64,000 nt of DNA, from assembly GCF_034440735.1 (NCBI RefSeq), contig NZ_CP140099.1, positions 131,462 to 195,461 on the forward strand. Direction: 5' to 3'. Position numbers and translations under genes: made by a program. The notes below the pieces were generated by a model that worked only from the letters and a program-made list of their open reading frames with translations, searched no databases and was not told the origin of the DNA. The DNA comes from Deinococcus sp. AB2017081 (GTDB lineage Bacteria; Deinococcota; Deinococci; Deinococcales; Deinococcaceae). Positions 1-8,617 of this stretch are shown here, one piece after another (the first letter of the stretch is position 1; every line of letters begins with the position of its first letter).

Positions 1-282
1 TCCGCTCACCTCGGCATTTGCACTGCACTGTGCAAAGTAGGTTGAGGTGGCGACAAGATGGGCTTCATCGCCCGTCAGTTCCGCACCCAGTACGATGGCC
101 GAGCCGGGTGCGATTAGTGCATTGGGCGTCCCTGCCGTTCCGGCGCTTCTCGCGAAGGCGTTCCAGTCTTGTCCGTATTCACGGCGCAACACGTCAGTGT
201 CCGGGGCCGCGCTGAGCCCATGCTTTGGCCAGGTATCACTTCGGAGTGCGGTGTCGACGACTGCTTTTGCGGGGTCGGTCAT
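1..282 (-). CDS. unknown protein, 3' end cut by window edge
   Basis: An uninterrupted frame of 94 codons runs from an ATG at 282 off the left edge. It begins MTDPAKAVVD and later reads ALIAPGSAIVLGAEL. A strong ribosome binding site (GGAGGAATCGC before ATG) supports the start. The gene overlaps the 3' end of the MBL-fold gene by 47 bases, so it is probably the third gene of that operon and translationally linked to it. I recognise no domain in the visible part, and the C-terminus lies outside the window. Confidence 0.6.
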   Translation of the reverse strand, partial: MTDPAKAVVDTALRSDTWPKHGLSAAPDTDVLRREYGQDWNAFARSAGTAGTPNALIAPGSAIVLGAELTGDEAHLVATSTYFAQCSANAEVSG

Positions 283-1729
283 GCGATTCCTCCAGATTCA
301 GCCGGTATTCGAAATACAGTGGCGTCTCGGTGACGCGCTTGGTGAACTCCTTCCATTTCGCCACGTCTTCCGGCGTGGCCCCATTAGGCGGCTCACTAGC
401 CATCGGCTGATCAGCGCGCAGCACGCGGAATGAGGTACGGCGCCGCAACTCGTCGTACATCTCCGGGTAAGGCATGGCCCAGCCTTTCGTGCCCCGCGAG
501 CGGGCGAACACTTCATCGACAGGGATCAGCGCGACGAGGTTTGGATGGATCATCAGTTCCAGCCCCTGGGCCTTCAGGGTTGCGTTGTGGCTCCCATGAT
601 GGCCGACCTTGTATATGGCAGTCCGTGCGAGTAGAGCGCGTGCGTCTACCGAGCGTGCCTCAGGCTGTCCTGTGTCGGTGACAGCAAATTGCAGATCAAA
701 CCAGGACAGCCAGTTACCGACTTGGGCGTCGCCTGGAAAGAGGAGCACATCCCCCCCTGGGGATAATTCGAAGGCAAGGACGAGGCTGGTGTTGTTGGTG
801 TCCTGATCTAAATTCAAGGCAAGATCCGTTGCCATGCTGATCCACGAGGCGTCGAGTGTACGCCATGTTGCGTCCTGTGCGTTGTAAGCCGGGTAATGGG
901 TCTCGATTCCAGCTTTCAAGTCGATGCGCAGCCGCTCATCGAAAGGGAGGGGAGGGTCGTTCGGTGCTGCGGTTCCGGCAGCGGAAGCTAAGGCATGACC
1001 AAGCAGTTGGGAAAGGTAGACCTCTTTGTTTGCTCCGGAGTGCGGATCTGAGCGCCTGAGAAGTGCTGGATCCCGTGGGGGTCCGAGAACGAACACCCGG
1101 GTTGCGGTGGGTGAAGCGGGGAGTACCCAACTTTCTCCTGGACTTAGGTAACGTACTCGGCCGCCCTGCTCCGAGACGTGGGCGGCTACCTGCATCATAA
1201 TGTCGGACACGCTGGGCGCGCTTACGCCGCGAGCTGTGTCACCTGCGAATCCCAGCAGATTCTGTACTTCCTGCAATGCCATCGTCCGGTCTTTGTCACC
1301 CTGGTACATACCGGCAAGTGCGTGCGTCGATTCTTGGAGTGTTGTCGTTCGTACGGCGAGACTGTGTCGGAGCACCGCAGCTTGCGGATCGGCAGGATCC
1401 TCGGTCCATGCAAGCCACACCTCATCCACCTTAAATGTTTTGAACTTATCGAAGCCCAGGATGAAACCCGAAAGATGGTCGTAATGCTGATGGGTCAGGA
1501 CAATGGCATGCAGATGCCCCCCAGTAGCCGTATAGATATCGAGTAGCGTTGTATGGAGCCGATTCTTGATTTTTTCCGAGTGTAAAAATAGCCCGCAGTC
1601 AATCAGAATGTGCCGCGGTTCATCCTCCCCTGGGAGAGTCAGCAGGAAACAGTCGCCCAGGCCGCCAAGGGTCTCTCCGTCCAGGCCATTGCGGTACATC
1701 CGGACGCTGGGGACTGCCGGCCCGGCCAT
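236..1729 (-). CDS. MBL-fold metallo-hydrolase (ComEC-like MBL type)
   Basis: A 497-residue protein. The metallo-beta-lactamase metal motif THQHYDH lies near residue 78, preceded by the strand motif ILIDCG. A late VGHHGSHNAT motif matches the second metal-ligand histidine region of ComEC/Rec2-type MBL domains. There is no signal peptide or membrane segment, so it is probably cytoplasmic, unlike ComEC. Its start overlaps the stop of the upstream peptidase gene as TAATG, indicating translational coupling, and its tail overlaps the next gene by 47 bases. The substrate is unknown; MBL proteins cleave phosphodiesters, lactones, thioesters or nucleic acids. Assignment to the fold is firm, function is not. 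Confidence 0.8.
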   Translation of the reverse strand: MAGPAVPSVRMYRNGLDGETLGGLGDCFLLTLPGEDEPRHILIDCGLFLHSEKIKNRLHTTLLDIYTATGGHLHAIVLTHQHYDHLSGFILGFDKFKTFKVDEVWLAWTEDPADPQAAVLRHSLAVRTTTLQESTHALAGMYQGDKDRTMALQEVQNLLGFAGDTARGVSAPSVSDIMMQVAAHVSEQGGRVRYLSPGESWVLPASPTATRVFVLGPPRDPALLRRSDPHSGANKEVYLSQLLGHALASAAGTAAPNDPPLPFDERLRIDLKAGIETHYPAYNAQDATWRTLDASWISMATDLALNLDQDTNNTSLVLAFELSPGGDVLLFPGDAQVGNWLSWFDLQFAVTDTGQPEARSVDARALLARTAIYKVGHHGSHNATLKAQGLELMIHPNLVALIPVDEVFARSRGTKGWAMPYPEMYDELRRRTSFRVLRADQPMASEPPNGATPEDVAKWKEFTKRVTETPLYFEYRLNLEESHDRPRKSSRRHRTPK

Positions 1730-3714
1730 TAGCGGCCCTCCGACGCTTGCCGGTGAACAAGCGCGAATGGCTCATTTAGGACGGTGCCATTGGAAAGTCC
1801 GAAATACATAGCGCGCAGTCCAGCGTTCAGGTCGCCGTTGACATACCGCCACACCCGTTCGAGTCGCTTGACACTATCGACGTGCTTGCGGACGCAGTAC
1901 CGGATTAGTTTAACCGGGGTGGCTTGAGCTTCCCTGGAGGCGTCGTCTTTCGCTTCCTGCGGTAACGCTTCAAGATCGACCAACAGGGTACAACCGCCGC
2001 GAAAGACGAAATCCCCGTCTTTTGCCTGGGCAGGAAGTGGTGTACCTGTATTGATCGCCTGGCGAAGAGCATCGTTACTGTAATGGAAGCTCTGGGTCAA
2101 CTCGATCACGAGATCGAGTTGAGATTGGCCGTCGGGTTCGATCCGTCGCGCCGGCCGAACAGAATGAACCTCGAGGCCACGCTTCTGGAAGTTGAGGCCC
2201 AGTGCAGCTGCCACCCCTCCAGGCAGGAGTGAGGTCGCCTGATCAGCCTGTTCCCGGCTGAGAAACTCTGAAAGGTGGTCGCTCAGCACTGTTTTGGCAG
2301 CTGCCATGGCCCGCCAGGCGCGTTCCCTATTGTGGCCCAGGGCCCAGCCCTGGACCTGCTGCCGGATCGCATTGAGCACGTCAAGGTTCATCAGGATGCC
2401 ACTGAGGGTTAGCTGCTCCTGATCCGTCGGTTCCTGCCAGCGCAGGCTGGTTTCGGACAGACTATTGACGTTGGAGGGGTAGATTCCGCGCCGGCGGAAT
2501 GCTTCGATCATGGCCGTACGGTAGGCCCAGCCATCCTCGCGGGTATGCTCGAAATCGGCTGTGATGATTGCCCGGAGGAACTCGCCAAAGGTGAGGTCGA
2601 CTGGGGGACAATAGTCGAGAGCGCGAATGCACATATGTAGCACTCGCTCAGCCACCAATGACGCTTCGTCCGCCAGGCGTGCGACCAGATCGGGGTGCAG
2701 TGCGCCTGGTCCCAGGATTCCACTCCCTCCCGACGCGAGACGCAGAAGATCAGAGGTGCGGGCCTTGTAAATCATGTTGAACGCGTCAAAAACGGCGCCC
2801 ACTAGGACGGCACCGCGCTGATGCGGCTCAAGGAGGTTTTCATACTCCGGCGTGTCTGTGCTTCCTCCAGATCCGGGTTCATCGAGACCATCGAGTGCGC
2901 TTCGCAGCGCGCCATACAGGCCCGTGCCCTGGCCAAATTCGCGGGCAAGATCTGCGAGCAAATTCTTGCGCCCGAGGTCACCCTGGGTCTGGGCAATTTG
3001 ATTCCTCACAACGTCTGGGAACGTGAAGTGCAAGAAGAGGGCCACGAGATCTGAGAAGGCTTCGTGAAAGGCCAGAACATCTGGATTGGTTGCCTCGGTG
3101 AACCGCGGATGCATGCCGTCCAGCAACGCGTGTGTGGTTTCGTGGGCAATCACGTCATGGGACAGACAGGTGAAGACTGTGCCTCGCGGCATGACCTGTG
3201 CGCTACGGCGTGGACGGGCAGCGAAATAACCGAAAAGCAGTGCGACCCGGTCTGGGTCATAAAAGGCATTCTCTTCGGCCATAGCGTGCGGGTAGATCCG
3301 CAGACGCTGCACGAACTGGGGTTCGTCCGAGTCTGGGGGATGATCATCGGCCCAGAACGCTGTGCGGCCTAATGCCCGCTCGAAGTGACGAATGGTGGTG
3401 CGGGCAATCGCATACACCATTTGCTGATGAAATCGGGGGTCGCCCGTTGATGGCAGCAGACCATCCTGCGCCAGAAGCGACGGATGGTCGAGATTCACTG
3501 GCTCATAACAACAGCCGCTTGCTGGATCTATATCGATGACTTCCAAGTATTCGTCCACGGGTCCAGGAGTCACGTGCTCCCAGGGTACCCGCACAAAGGT
3601 TTGGTTGATCAGCGCGGTATCAATACCGAGATCAAGGCTGGGATCAAGGGCGTAGACCCGGAGGCGACGCCACTGAGGTGTGTCATATGGACGTGAACTG
3701 GAAGACGACGTCAT
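1729..3714 (-). CDS. HExxH zinc metallopeptidase-like protein (gluzincin type)
   Basis: A 661-residue protein with a zinc-binding HETTH at residues 191-195, followed by HEAFSD at 217-222. The latter resembles the downstream glutamate ligand motif (NEAFSD) of thermolysin-like M4 peptidases, though the spacing is short and the rest does not resemble a secreted M4 enzyme. No signal peptide is seen, so it probably acts in the cytoplasm. A good Shine-Dalgarno (AGGAGG, 5 nt spacing) precedes the ATG. It is the first gene of a coupled operon with the MBL-fold gene (TAATG overlap) and the edge-truncated gene. The C-terminal half (after about residue 330) has no motif I recognise. A stand-alone cytoplasmic protease-MBL pair could be a processing or conflict module, but this is inference. 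Confidence 0.7.
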   Translation of the reverse strand: MTSSSSSRPYDTPQWRRLRVYALDPSLDLGIDTALINQTFVRVPWEHVTPGPVDEYLEVIDIDPASGCCYEPVNLDHPSLLAQDGLLPSTGDPRFHQQMVYAIARTTIRHFERALGRTAFWADDHPPDSDEPQFVQRLRIYPHAMAEENAFYDPDRVALLFGYFAARPRRSAQVMPRGTVFTCLSHDVIAHETTHALLDGMHPRFTEATNPDVLAFHEAFSDLVALFLHFTFPDVVRNQIAQTQGDLGRKNLLADLAREFGQGTGLYGALRSALDGLDEPGSGGSTDTPEYENLLEPHQRGAVLVGAVFDAFNMIYKARTSDLLRLASGGSGILGPGALHPDLVARLADEASLVAERVLHMCIRALDYCPPVDLTFGEFLRAIITADFEHTREDGWAYRTAMIEAFRRRGIYPSNVNSLSETSLRWQEPTDQEQLTLSGILMNLDVLNAIRQQVQGWALGHNRERAWRAMAAAKTVLSDHLSEFLSREQADQATSLLPGGVAAALGLNFQKRGLEVHSVRPARRIEPDGQSQLDLVIELTQSFHYSNDALRQAINTGTPLPAQAKDGDFVFRGGCTLLVDLEALPQEAKDDASREAQATPVKLIRYCVRKHVDSVKRLERVWRYVNGDLNAGLRAMYFGLSNGTVLNEPFALVHRQASEGR

Positions 3715-3859
3715 TGTTACCTCCTGTTAACGTATAGAATTTAGGCTGCCTGCTATGCCGAGGCTCGCAAGGTGTGGATAGCCCAGTGCGCGTGTAATGT
3801 TGATTCAAGTGTAAGCTTATTTTGGTCGAGGCACAACACATTTTGCGAGGAGGCATGCC

Positions 3860-4036
3860 GTGGATGACCGCAGGGGTAATCTCGACCATACTGAGAAACG
3901 CCGTGATCGCGACGATCCCGACAAGCCCTTCCCCCCTATTGTTGATGATCGTCACCCTCAAGAGCACGAGCGCCCATACGGCGAGCAGCCGCTCCCGGAA
4001 GAACAGCCTCAAGATGATTCAGATCCGAGCTGGTAG
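3860..4036 (+). CDS. small acidic, proline-rich protein (58 aa)
   Basis: A GTG-started frame of 58 codons after a Shine-Dalgarno (GGAGG, 7 nt before GTG). The product is very hydrophilic, rich in Asp, Glu, Arg and Pro (for example PLPEEQPQDDSDPSW at its end), with no membrane segment. It is divergent from the metallopeptidase gene and sits alone between it and the recombinase. An overlapping frame from ATG 3854 (with the same upstream GGAGG) gives a less protein-like composition. The case rests on the ribosome binding site and composition only; no family is recognised. Confidence 0.45.
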   Translation: MDDRRGNLDHTEKRRDRDDPDKPFPPIVDDRHPQEHERPYGEQPLPEEQPQDDSDPSW

Positions 4037-4151
4037 TAAAGATTAACGCACTTAGGAGCGATTAGCAAAACAGTTGATCGTTACGTTGTTGTCTGTTCAA
4101 TAGCCTTTACGCGCAATGGGTTAGGGTCTGTCATCGGAATGGATCTTCCAA

Positions 4152-5090
4152 CTACCACTGGTTGATGCGTCGCCTTAGGCCCTGATCACTCCACTTGGCG
4201 TAGATTCTTGCCGTATCCAGTACTGAGTGACCGAGATGTCGCGCCACGTCATCAAGAGAAGCTCCTTCCTGAGTCAGGCGCGTCCCTGAGTAGTGCCGGA
4301 GGGCGTGATAGCCACGGTACGAAACGCCTGCTCGATGACAAAGCCGATGCAAGCGCTCTACAGAGGCGGTATAACTCCCGCCAACAACTGGTGATTCCCC
4401 CAGAGGAACCTTTTTCAAGGCCTTGACAAGCGTCTCGCCAATGACCACTCGCCTCTGTTTGCCACCTTTTCCGCGCCGGACGATGAGTTCCTGGCCGTCC
4501 AGGTCGACGTCAATACCTGTTAGAACCAGCGCTTCACTGATGCGCAGGCCACCGTGAGCACACAGTAGAAGCAGAGCCTGCATCCGCGTATCGGCATGCT
4601 CAAGCAGCTTCTGAACTTCATCATGGGTATACGGACTCCGCTTGTCCCAGGGAGCAGTCTTTTCGCGGACGGGTCTGACATCAGCGAAGGGGGTCGCCTG
4701 AGTCGCGTCTGCCCAGCGCAGCGCCGAATACAGCAGGCGAACGCCGGCGAGCTGCACCCGGGTGCTTGACGCGCTGAGCCCACCCGCTTCCGCTGAGCGC
4801 ACGAAGCGGACGCCGTCACTGGAGGTGGCCCGCAGGAGGTTCACCGCCTGGGTACCCGCGTAGTTCAGGTACCGGTTCACGGCCCAGCGGTAGGCCCTCA
4901 GGGTGCGGGGGCTGGTGGCGGTACCGCTTGCTCCATGCAGGGTGAGGTATGACTCGGTCAGTGACCACAGCGCTTCGACGTCGCGATCCCGGCTCGCCTC
5001 GGCTGCACGGCGTCTCCTCTCTTCGGGATTGAGGTCAGCCCATCCCCGGGCGCGGTCGAACATCCCCAGCTGGTAACGCTCGATCGTCAT
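4152..5090 (-). CDS. tyrosine recombinase/integrase, XerC/D-like
   Basis: A protein of about 312 residues with an N-terminal SAM-like core-binding domain (SPRTLRAYRWAVNRYL) and a C-terminal catalytic domain. Catalytic motifs are visible: the first arginine in GGLRISEAL, the HxxR box in HALRHYSGTRL, the GH in ARHLGHS, and the nucleophilic tyrosine in ARIYAKW. ATG 5090 is preferred over an in-frame GTG at 5096; neither has a strong Shine-Dalgarno. Such enzymes resolve plasmid dimers or move small elements. It is divergent from the AbiE-like pair and shares a regulatory region with it. Two relatives lie at 47837-48165 (broken) and 51547-52539. Confidence 0.85.
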   Translation of the reverse strand: MTIERYQLGMFDRARGWADLNPEERRRRAAEASRDRDVEALWSLTESYLTLHGASGTATSPRTLRAYRWAVNRYLNYAGTQAVNLLRATSSDGVRFVRSAEAGGLSASSTRVQLAGVRLLYSALRWADATQATPFADVRPVREKTAPWDKRSPYTHDEVQKLLEHADTRMQALLLLCAHGGLRISEALVLTGIDVDLDGQELIVRRGKGGKQRRVVIGETLVKALKKVPLGESPVVGGSYTASVERLHRLCHRAGVSYRGYHALRHYSGTRLTQEGASLDDVARHLGHSVLDTARIYAKWSDQGLRRRINQW

Positions 5091-5098
5091 CCCCACAC

Positions 5099-5126
5099 CC
5101 CATAGATAACATACCTTAACTATGGG
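5099..5126. promoter_or_regulatory. inverted repeat at recombinase start
   Basis: Arms CCCATAGATAA and TTAACTATGGG (10 of 11 pairs) flank a 6-nt spacer. The repeat lies immediately upstream of the recombinase start codon, in the 84-bp divergent intergenic region. It is a plausible operator. Confidence 0.45.
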
Positions 5127-5133
5127 TTACGTG

Positions 5134-5168
5134 TTCGCTGTTCGCGAATCGCGAACGGCGAATACACT
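5134..5168 (+). promoter_or_regulatory. operator-like inverted repeat plus leaderless -10 box of the AbiE-like pair
   Basis: Two 14-nt arms (TTCGCTGTTCGCGA and TCGCGAACGGCGAA, one mismatch) flank a single A at 5134-5162. They abut a -10 box TACACT at 5163-5168, which is 6 nt before the ATG of the antitoxin-like gene. A protein bound here would block the promoter. AbiEi antitoxins are known to repress their own operon by binding inverted repeats. Confidence 0.55.
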
Positions 5169-5174
5169 GAATGT

Positions 5175-5684
5175 ATGCTCAAACCCCAGGATCTTCTGCT
5201 TCTTCTCAAGCTCCTTCAGTCCGGGTACACCTCGCACATGCAGCTATCAGCGAGCCTAGGCACGAGCTCGTCTGAAGTACACGCTGGCCTGAAACGCCTC
5301 AAGCAGTCCCGGCTGGTCAAAAGTGATGGTTCGCCTATCCGATCCGCCGCCCGTGAGGTTCTCCGCTACGGCGTCCCATACTTCCTCCCAGCTGTGAGGG
5401 GAGAACTTACCCGGGGCATGCCCACGGCCTACGCCGCCCCGCCCCTCAGCGCCCACATCGTTCAGGGCAGCGACCCGCCACCCATTTGGCCCGACCCTGA
5501 AGGCTCTGTCCGCGGCCAAGCCATGATCCCCCTCTACCGCTCGGTGCCGTTTGCAGCCCGGCAGGATCCAGCGCTTTACGAATGGCTCGCGCTGGTCGAT
5601 GCCCTGCGGGGCGGAAGCACCCGCGAGCGCGAACTGGCCGGCAAGCTTTTGGATGAGCGTCTACAGACCCCGGTGGCTTCATGA
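5175..5684 (+). CDS. winged-helix antitoxin-like protein (AbiEi-like role)
   Basis: A 169-residue protein. Residues 1-60 look like a winged-helix DNA-binding domain (LLLLLKLLQSGYTSHMQLSA, then SSSEVHAGLKRLKQSRLV). Its stop overlaps the start of the nucleotidyltransferase gene as ATGA, the arrangement expected of a type IV toxin-antitoxin pair in which the first gene is repressor and antitoxin. The promoter appears leaderless, with TACACT 6 nt before ATG. The central part (YFLPAVRGELTRG) resembles DNA-interaction modules next to such HTH domains, but I cannot place it in a family, so the antitoxin role is inferred mainly from context. Confidence 0.6.
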   Translation: MLKPQDLLLLLKLLQSGYTSHMQLSASLGTSSSEVHAGLKRLKQSRLVKSDGSPIRSAAREVLRYGVPYFLPAVRGELTRGMPTAYAAPPLSAHIVQGSDPPPIWPDPEGSVRGQAMIPLYRSVPFAARQDPALYEWLALVDALRGGSTRERELAGKLLDERLQTPVAS

Positions 5685-6388
5685 GCAGTGCAGCGAACGT
5701 TGAGCGGCTCACCGAGACCCTGCGCCGTCTTGGCTCACTCGCCGAGCAATTGGTCTTCGTCGGAGGCAGCACCACGGCCCTCTTCATGACTGATTCTGCG
5801 GCCGCTGACGTCCGGGAGACCCTGGATATCGACGCCATCGTCGAGACCACCCGGGCCGGGTACAGCCGCTTGACTGAGGCACTGAACAAGCAGGGATTCT
5901 TCGAGGACACCACTGAGGGCGCACCGATCTGCCGGTTCCGCAGTGGCGAACTGATCCTTGATGTGATGCCGACTGATGCACAGGTTCTGGGATTTAGTAA
6001 CCCCTGGTATCTCCCCGCGATTGAACATGCTGAGACCATGAACCTAGCGGACGGTCTGCAAGTGCGAACCATCGCCGCGCCCTACTTTCTCGCGACCAAA
6101 CTAGTTGCCTTTCAAGGGCGGGGTGGAGGGGACTATGGCTTAAGCCACGACATCAGTGACGTTGTATCCGTACTCGATGGGCGGCCCGAAGTGGTCGAGG
6201 AGATTGGGCAGAGCGGCCACGAGATCAAGGTATTTCTAGCTCAGGCGGCCCGCGACCTCCTGACGACACCGGCGTTCACGGACACCCTTTCCTACCACCT
6301 ACCGCCCGATTCAGCGAGTCAAGCCAGGGAGGGACTGATACTCGAGCGTCTGAGGCTCATTGCAGAAGTCGACCAAGAGCGTTCCTGA
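5681..6388 (+). CDS. nucleotidyltransferase-fold protein, AbiEii-like toxin
   Basis: A 235-residue protein with the minimal nucleotidyltransferase signature: GGSTTALF near residue 28 followed by DIDAIVE near residue 49 (the metal-binding acidic pair) and a later acidic strand ELILDVMP. This fits the AbiEii/MenT group of type IV toxins, which transfer nucleotides onto RNA (tRNA in the MenT case). It overlaps the upstream helix-turn-helix gene by 4 bases (ATGA). The protein is a little shorter than classic AbiEii (about 300 aa). It could alternatively be a non-toxic nucleotidyltransferase-like protein of unknown substrate. Confidence 0.65.
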   Translation: MSSAANVERLTETLRRLGSLAEQLVFVGGSTTALFMTDSAAADVRETLDIDAIVETTRAGYSRLTEALNKQGFFEDTTEGAPICRFRSGELILDVMPTDAQVLGFSNPWYLPAIEHAETMNLADGLQVRTIAAPYFLATKLVAFQGRGGGDYGLSHDISDVVSVLDGRPEVVEEIGQSGHEIKVFLAQAARDLLTTPAFTDTLSYHLPPDSASQAREGLILERLRLIAEVDQERS

Positions 6389-6595
6389 AGAGGCCAAGCA
6401 GCCCCTGTAGATCAGCTGATTCACCATCCTGGAGGGGTCAGGTCCGCGGGTCAACCTCTCGATCCCAGATGACGAGCACTTCGCTGATTGCAACGGTTAC
6501 GTCTTGCGTGCGCCACCATATTCACTCATGGTCGATGGCCGCCAGAGATCAGGTAGACAATCACCACATTGAGCTGCATGTCTTGCACTTGGTCA

Positions 6596-6892
6596 TCAGC
6601 TGGAAGGACCTCCACATGAATGCAGGCTCTGCAGCAAAAGGCGCAGCGCGTGGTCGAAAGTGGTGCCGGCCAGATCGGGGTTGGCACCCAGCGGTGGGCA
6701 GGCGAGGGATGTTTCCGGTGGACGGGGCAGGGGGTACGTGAGGGCAATGCGGATGGCCTGCCGGGCCTCCGAGGTGTGGCAAAGGTAACTTGTCAGGCTG
6801 CCGTACTCGGGTCGTGGGGGAAGTATCAGTGAGCGGGGGAGCTCCTGAAGCGGGGAAGCTGGTTGCACGCAGCGTGGACGGGCGAGGCACAT
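6596..6892 (-). CDS. hypothetical protein or gene fragment
   Basis: A frame from ATG 6892 encodes about 98 residues; the later part reads like real protein (EARQAIRIALTYPLPRPPE, then GTTFDHALRLLLQSL). No good ribosome binding site is visible, and the C-terminus stops abruptly, so this may be the N-terminal remainder of a decayed gene. No family is recognised. The rest of the 6389-7106 interval (before and after this frame) shows no convincing gene. Confidence 0.3.
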   Translation of the reverse strand: MCLARPRCVQPASPLQELPRSLILPPRPEYGSLTSYLCHTSEARQAIRIALTYPLPRPPETSLACPPLGANPDLAGTTFDHALRLLLQSLHSCGGPSS

Positions 6893-7106
6893 GAGCTGAA
6901 CACCCACCGCTCTCGCCGCTGCGTCCAGACGGGGAAGGGTCGGGGGCCTGGGCCGTACGGCACGTATCAAGGCCCGATTGGGCAAAAGTTTGCCGTCGTG
7001 CTCGACTCCTCCCACTCGGGTGACCAAGTGGCGGTCTCGGTGAAGTAAGTGACGCAACCCCCGTACGGCAGGGTGAACTGGGCAGCTTGCGGTGGCATCC
7101 CTGGCC

Positions 7107-7961
7107 TCATTCGGTAGGAAGGGAGTGAACGTGGCCAGCTTGGCGAACGCCTGGATCCTCGAAGGAGCGGGCACTGTACACCTGGGCCTCGGCGTTATGC
7201 CAGGTCAGCGTGTTGATCGCTTGGATGGCGGGCGAGACGAGGGACACAACACGGTGCGGGGGCAACCTCATGCGGCTCTGCGTCAAGGTGTAGGCCACGC
7301 GGGGGGTAAGCGGGTACACCAGTTGAAAGCCCTTGCGGCCCAGGCCCTGGCTGGCGGTGACGATCACCTTCCCGCCCTCACCCGTCTCCAGGCAGGTACA
7401 GACCGGGTGATCACTCGTCAGGAAAAAGGTTTCCGGCGGGCTGACGAGCAGTCCCGGGTGCAAGGTGCCGAAGTGCTCGGCCATCTGCGGGATGAGCTGG
7501 CCCGTCAGCATTTGCAGGTGCGCGCCCGTTGACAACTGGGTTTCACTCAGGGTTACCCCCGGCAGACCCACTTCCTGCCGCGCACGCTGGAATAGTTGTC
7601 GGCGGATGCGGGGTGTGCGCACCAACTGGAGGGCCGTGAATGTTCGGAGCAGCGGATCCAACTGCGCGACCGCCAGGGTGGGAACGTGCTGCAGGGCGGC
7701 AGGCACGATGCGCAGCAGGGTGGCGAGGTGGTTGTCGTACTGGTTCGCCAAGGCGGTCTCCACCTGAACGTCCAGCGCCTGGCCGTCGCGCCAGGCGTAG
7801 AAGTTTCGCTGCTGGGCAATGTTTAGGGGACTGGTGCTAAAGGTTTTGCCCGTGTCCTTGCAGTAGACGTGAACTTGCTGACGTTCATCCGCAAACTGGT
7901 ACAAATACCCTTGCGGCACATAGTGGTGCCGGCGGGGCGTGTTGCCCTTCTTCCCCTTCAC
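7107..7961 (-). CDS. DUF4238 family protein
   Basis: The N-terminus reads RRHHYVPQGYLYQFA, the hallmark of DUF4238 proteins (HHYVPQ motif). I place the start at GTG 7961 because it follows a GGGGGAG ribosome site by 5 nt and puts the motif near the N-terminus, as is usual; an in-frame start at 8039 is less likely. The GTG overlaps the stop of the upstream methyltransferase remnant (GTGA), so the two were once translationally coupled. DUF4238 has no established biochemical role, but members are often found among restriction and defence genes, which fits this neighbourhood. About 284 residues. Confidence 0.7.
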   Translation of the reverse strand: MKGKKGNTPRRHHYVPQGYLYQFADERQQVHVYCKDTGKTFSTSPLNIAQQRNFYAWRDGQALDVQVETALANQYDNHLATLLRIVPAALQHVPTLAVAQLDPLLRTFTALQLVRTPRIRRQLFQRARQEVGLPGVTLSETQLSTGAHLQMLTGQLIPQMAEHFGTLHPGLLVSPPETFFLTSDHPVCTCLETGEGGKVIVTASQGLGRKGFQLVYPLTPRVAYTLTQSRMRLPPHRVVSLVSPAIQAINTLTWHNAEAQVYSARSFEDPGVRQAGHVHSLPTE

Positions 7962-8238
7962 TGGGTCTCCCCCATCCACTCCAGATTCAACGCCAGCAAG
8001 CGCGAGAGCACCTCGTCCTTCAACGGCCTCTCCCCCCATACGTCTGCGAAGCCGGTTTCCCTGGTACTGGCCTTCTTAACGTGCTTCTCAAAGGCGTATT
8101 GATCTCCCGTCGCTTCCCTGAAGGGGGGAATTCGCCGAGGAGGGTGGACAGGCCGTGCCAGTGCTTCAAGTAGGCGGCGCGCTTGGAGGGAGTAGATGCG
8201 CAGGCACACCACTTCAGTGCGAATTCGTGCGGGTGCAT
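7958..8238 (-). pseudogene. internally deleted, frameshifted MmeI-like DNA methyltransferase
   Basis: The frame from ATG 8238 begins MHPHEFALKW and reads LSTLLGEFP, like the start of MmeI-type (type IIL) methyltransferase/restriction proteins. One base appears lost in a C run (8125-8130). In the shifted frame it continues EATGDQYAFEKHVKKAS and GFADVW, the conserved N-terminal block of the family. It then jumps directly to DEVLSRLLALNLE, which resembles the usual C-terminal end of these proteins. So most of a gene of roughly 3 kb has been deleted in addition to the frameshift. Its stop overlaps the DUF4238 start. The catalytic motifs are missing, so it cannot be functional. Confidence 0.6.
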
Positions 8239-8384
8239 GAAGGGCAGTATGGCGTGTGATGTCGAAAGGCCAGAACAGAAGTGGGTAACTTGGACAACGC
8301 TGCTGCGGCCAGGAACCTGACCTACCAGCTTGCGTACCTGCTTACCGTTACCCGTCAGGAAGAACGTCGTGCCCACATCTGTTT

Positions 8385-8427
8385 GGGCTTAACCTAGCGA
8401 AGGCCCAAATTCTGTCCAGATCGTCTG
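8385..8427 (+). repeat. left terminal inverted repeat of the Tn3 element
   Basis: This repeat pairs with 21844-21886. The first 21 positions are identical, and six mismatches lie in the inner part. It is preceded by the target duplication TGTTT at 8380-8384. The stretch 8428-8617 between it and the sigma factor contains no gene that I can see. Confidence 0.9.
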
Positions 8428-8617
8428 AGGAAGTGGTTCCGGAGGCCGAGACAGCTCCCTTCAGCAGCAGGTAGAGCGTGCTTCCTGTTCACACTCCTTA
8501 CCTGAGAGGTGCATCCAGATGCCCTACTGCACGCATACGGGAGGTATGCCTGTCCTCCCCGCCGCCTTCCCTGGGTGTCATGCCCCGGAATGGCGGCCGG
8601 TGCGGCAGACTGCAGTC

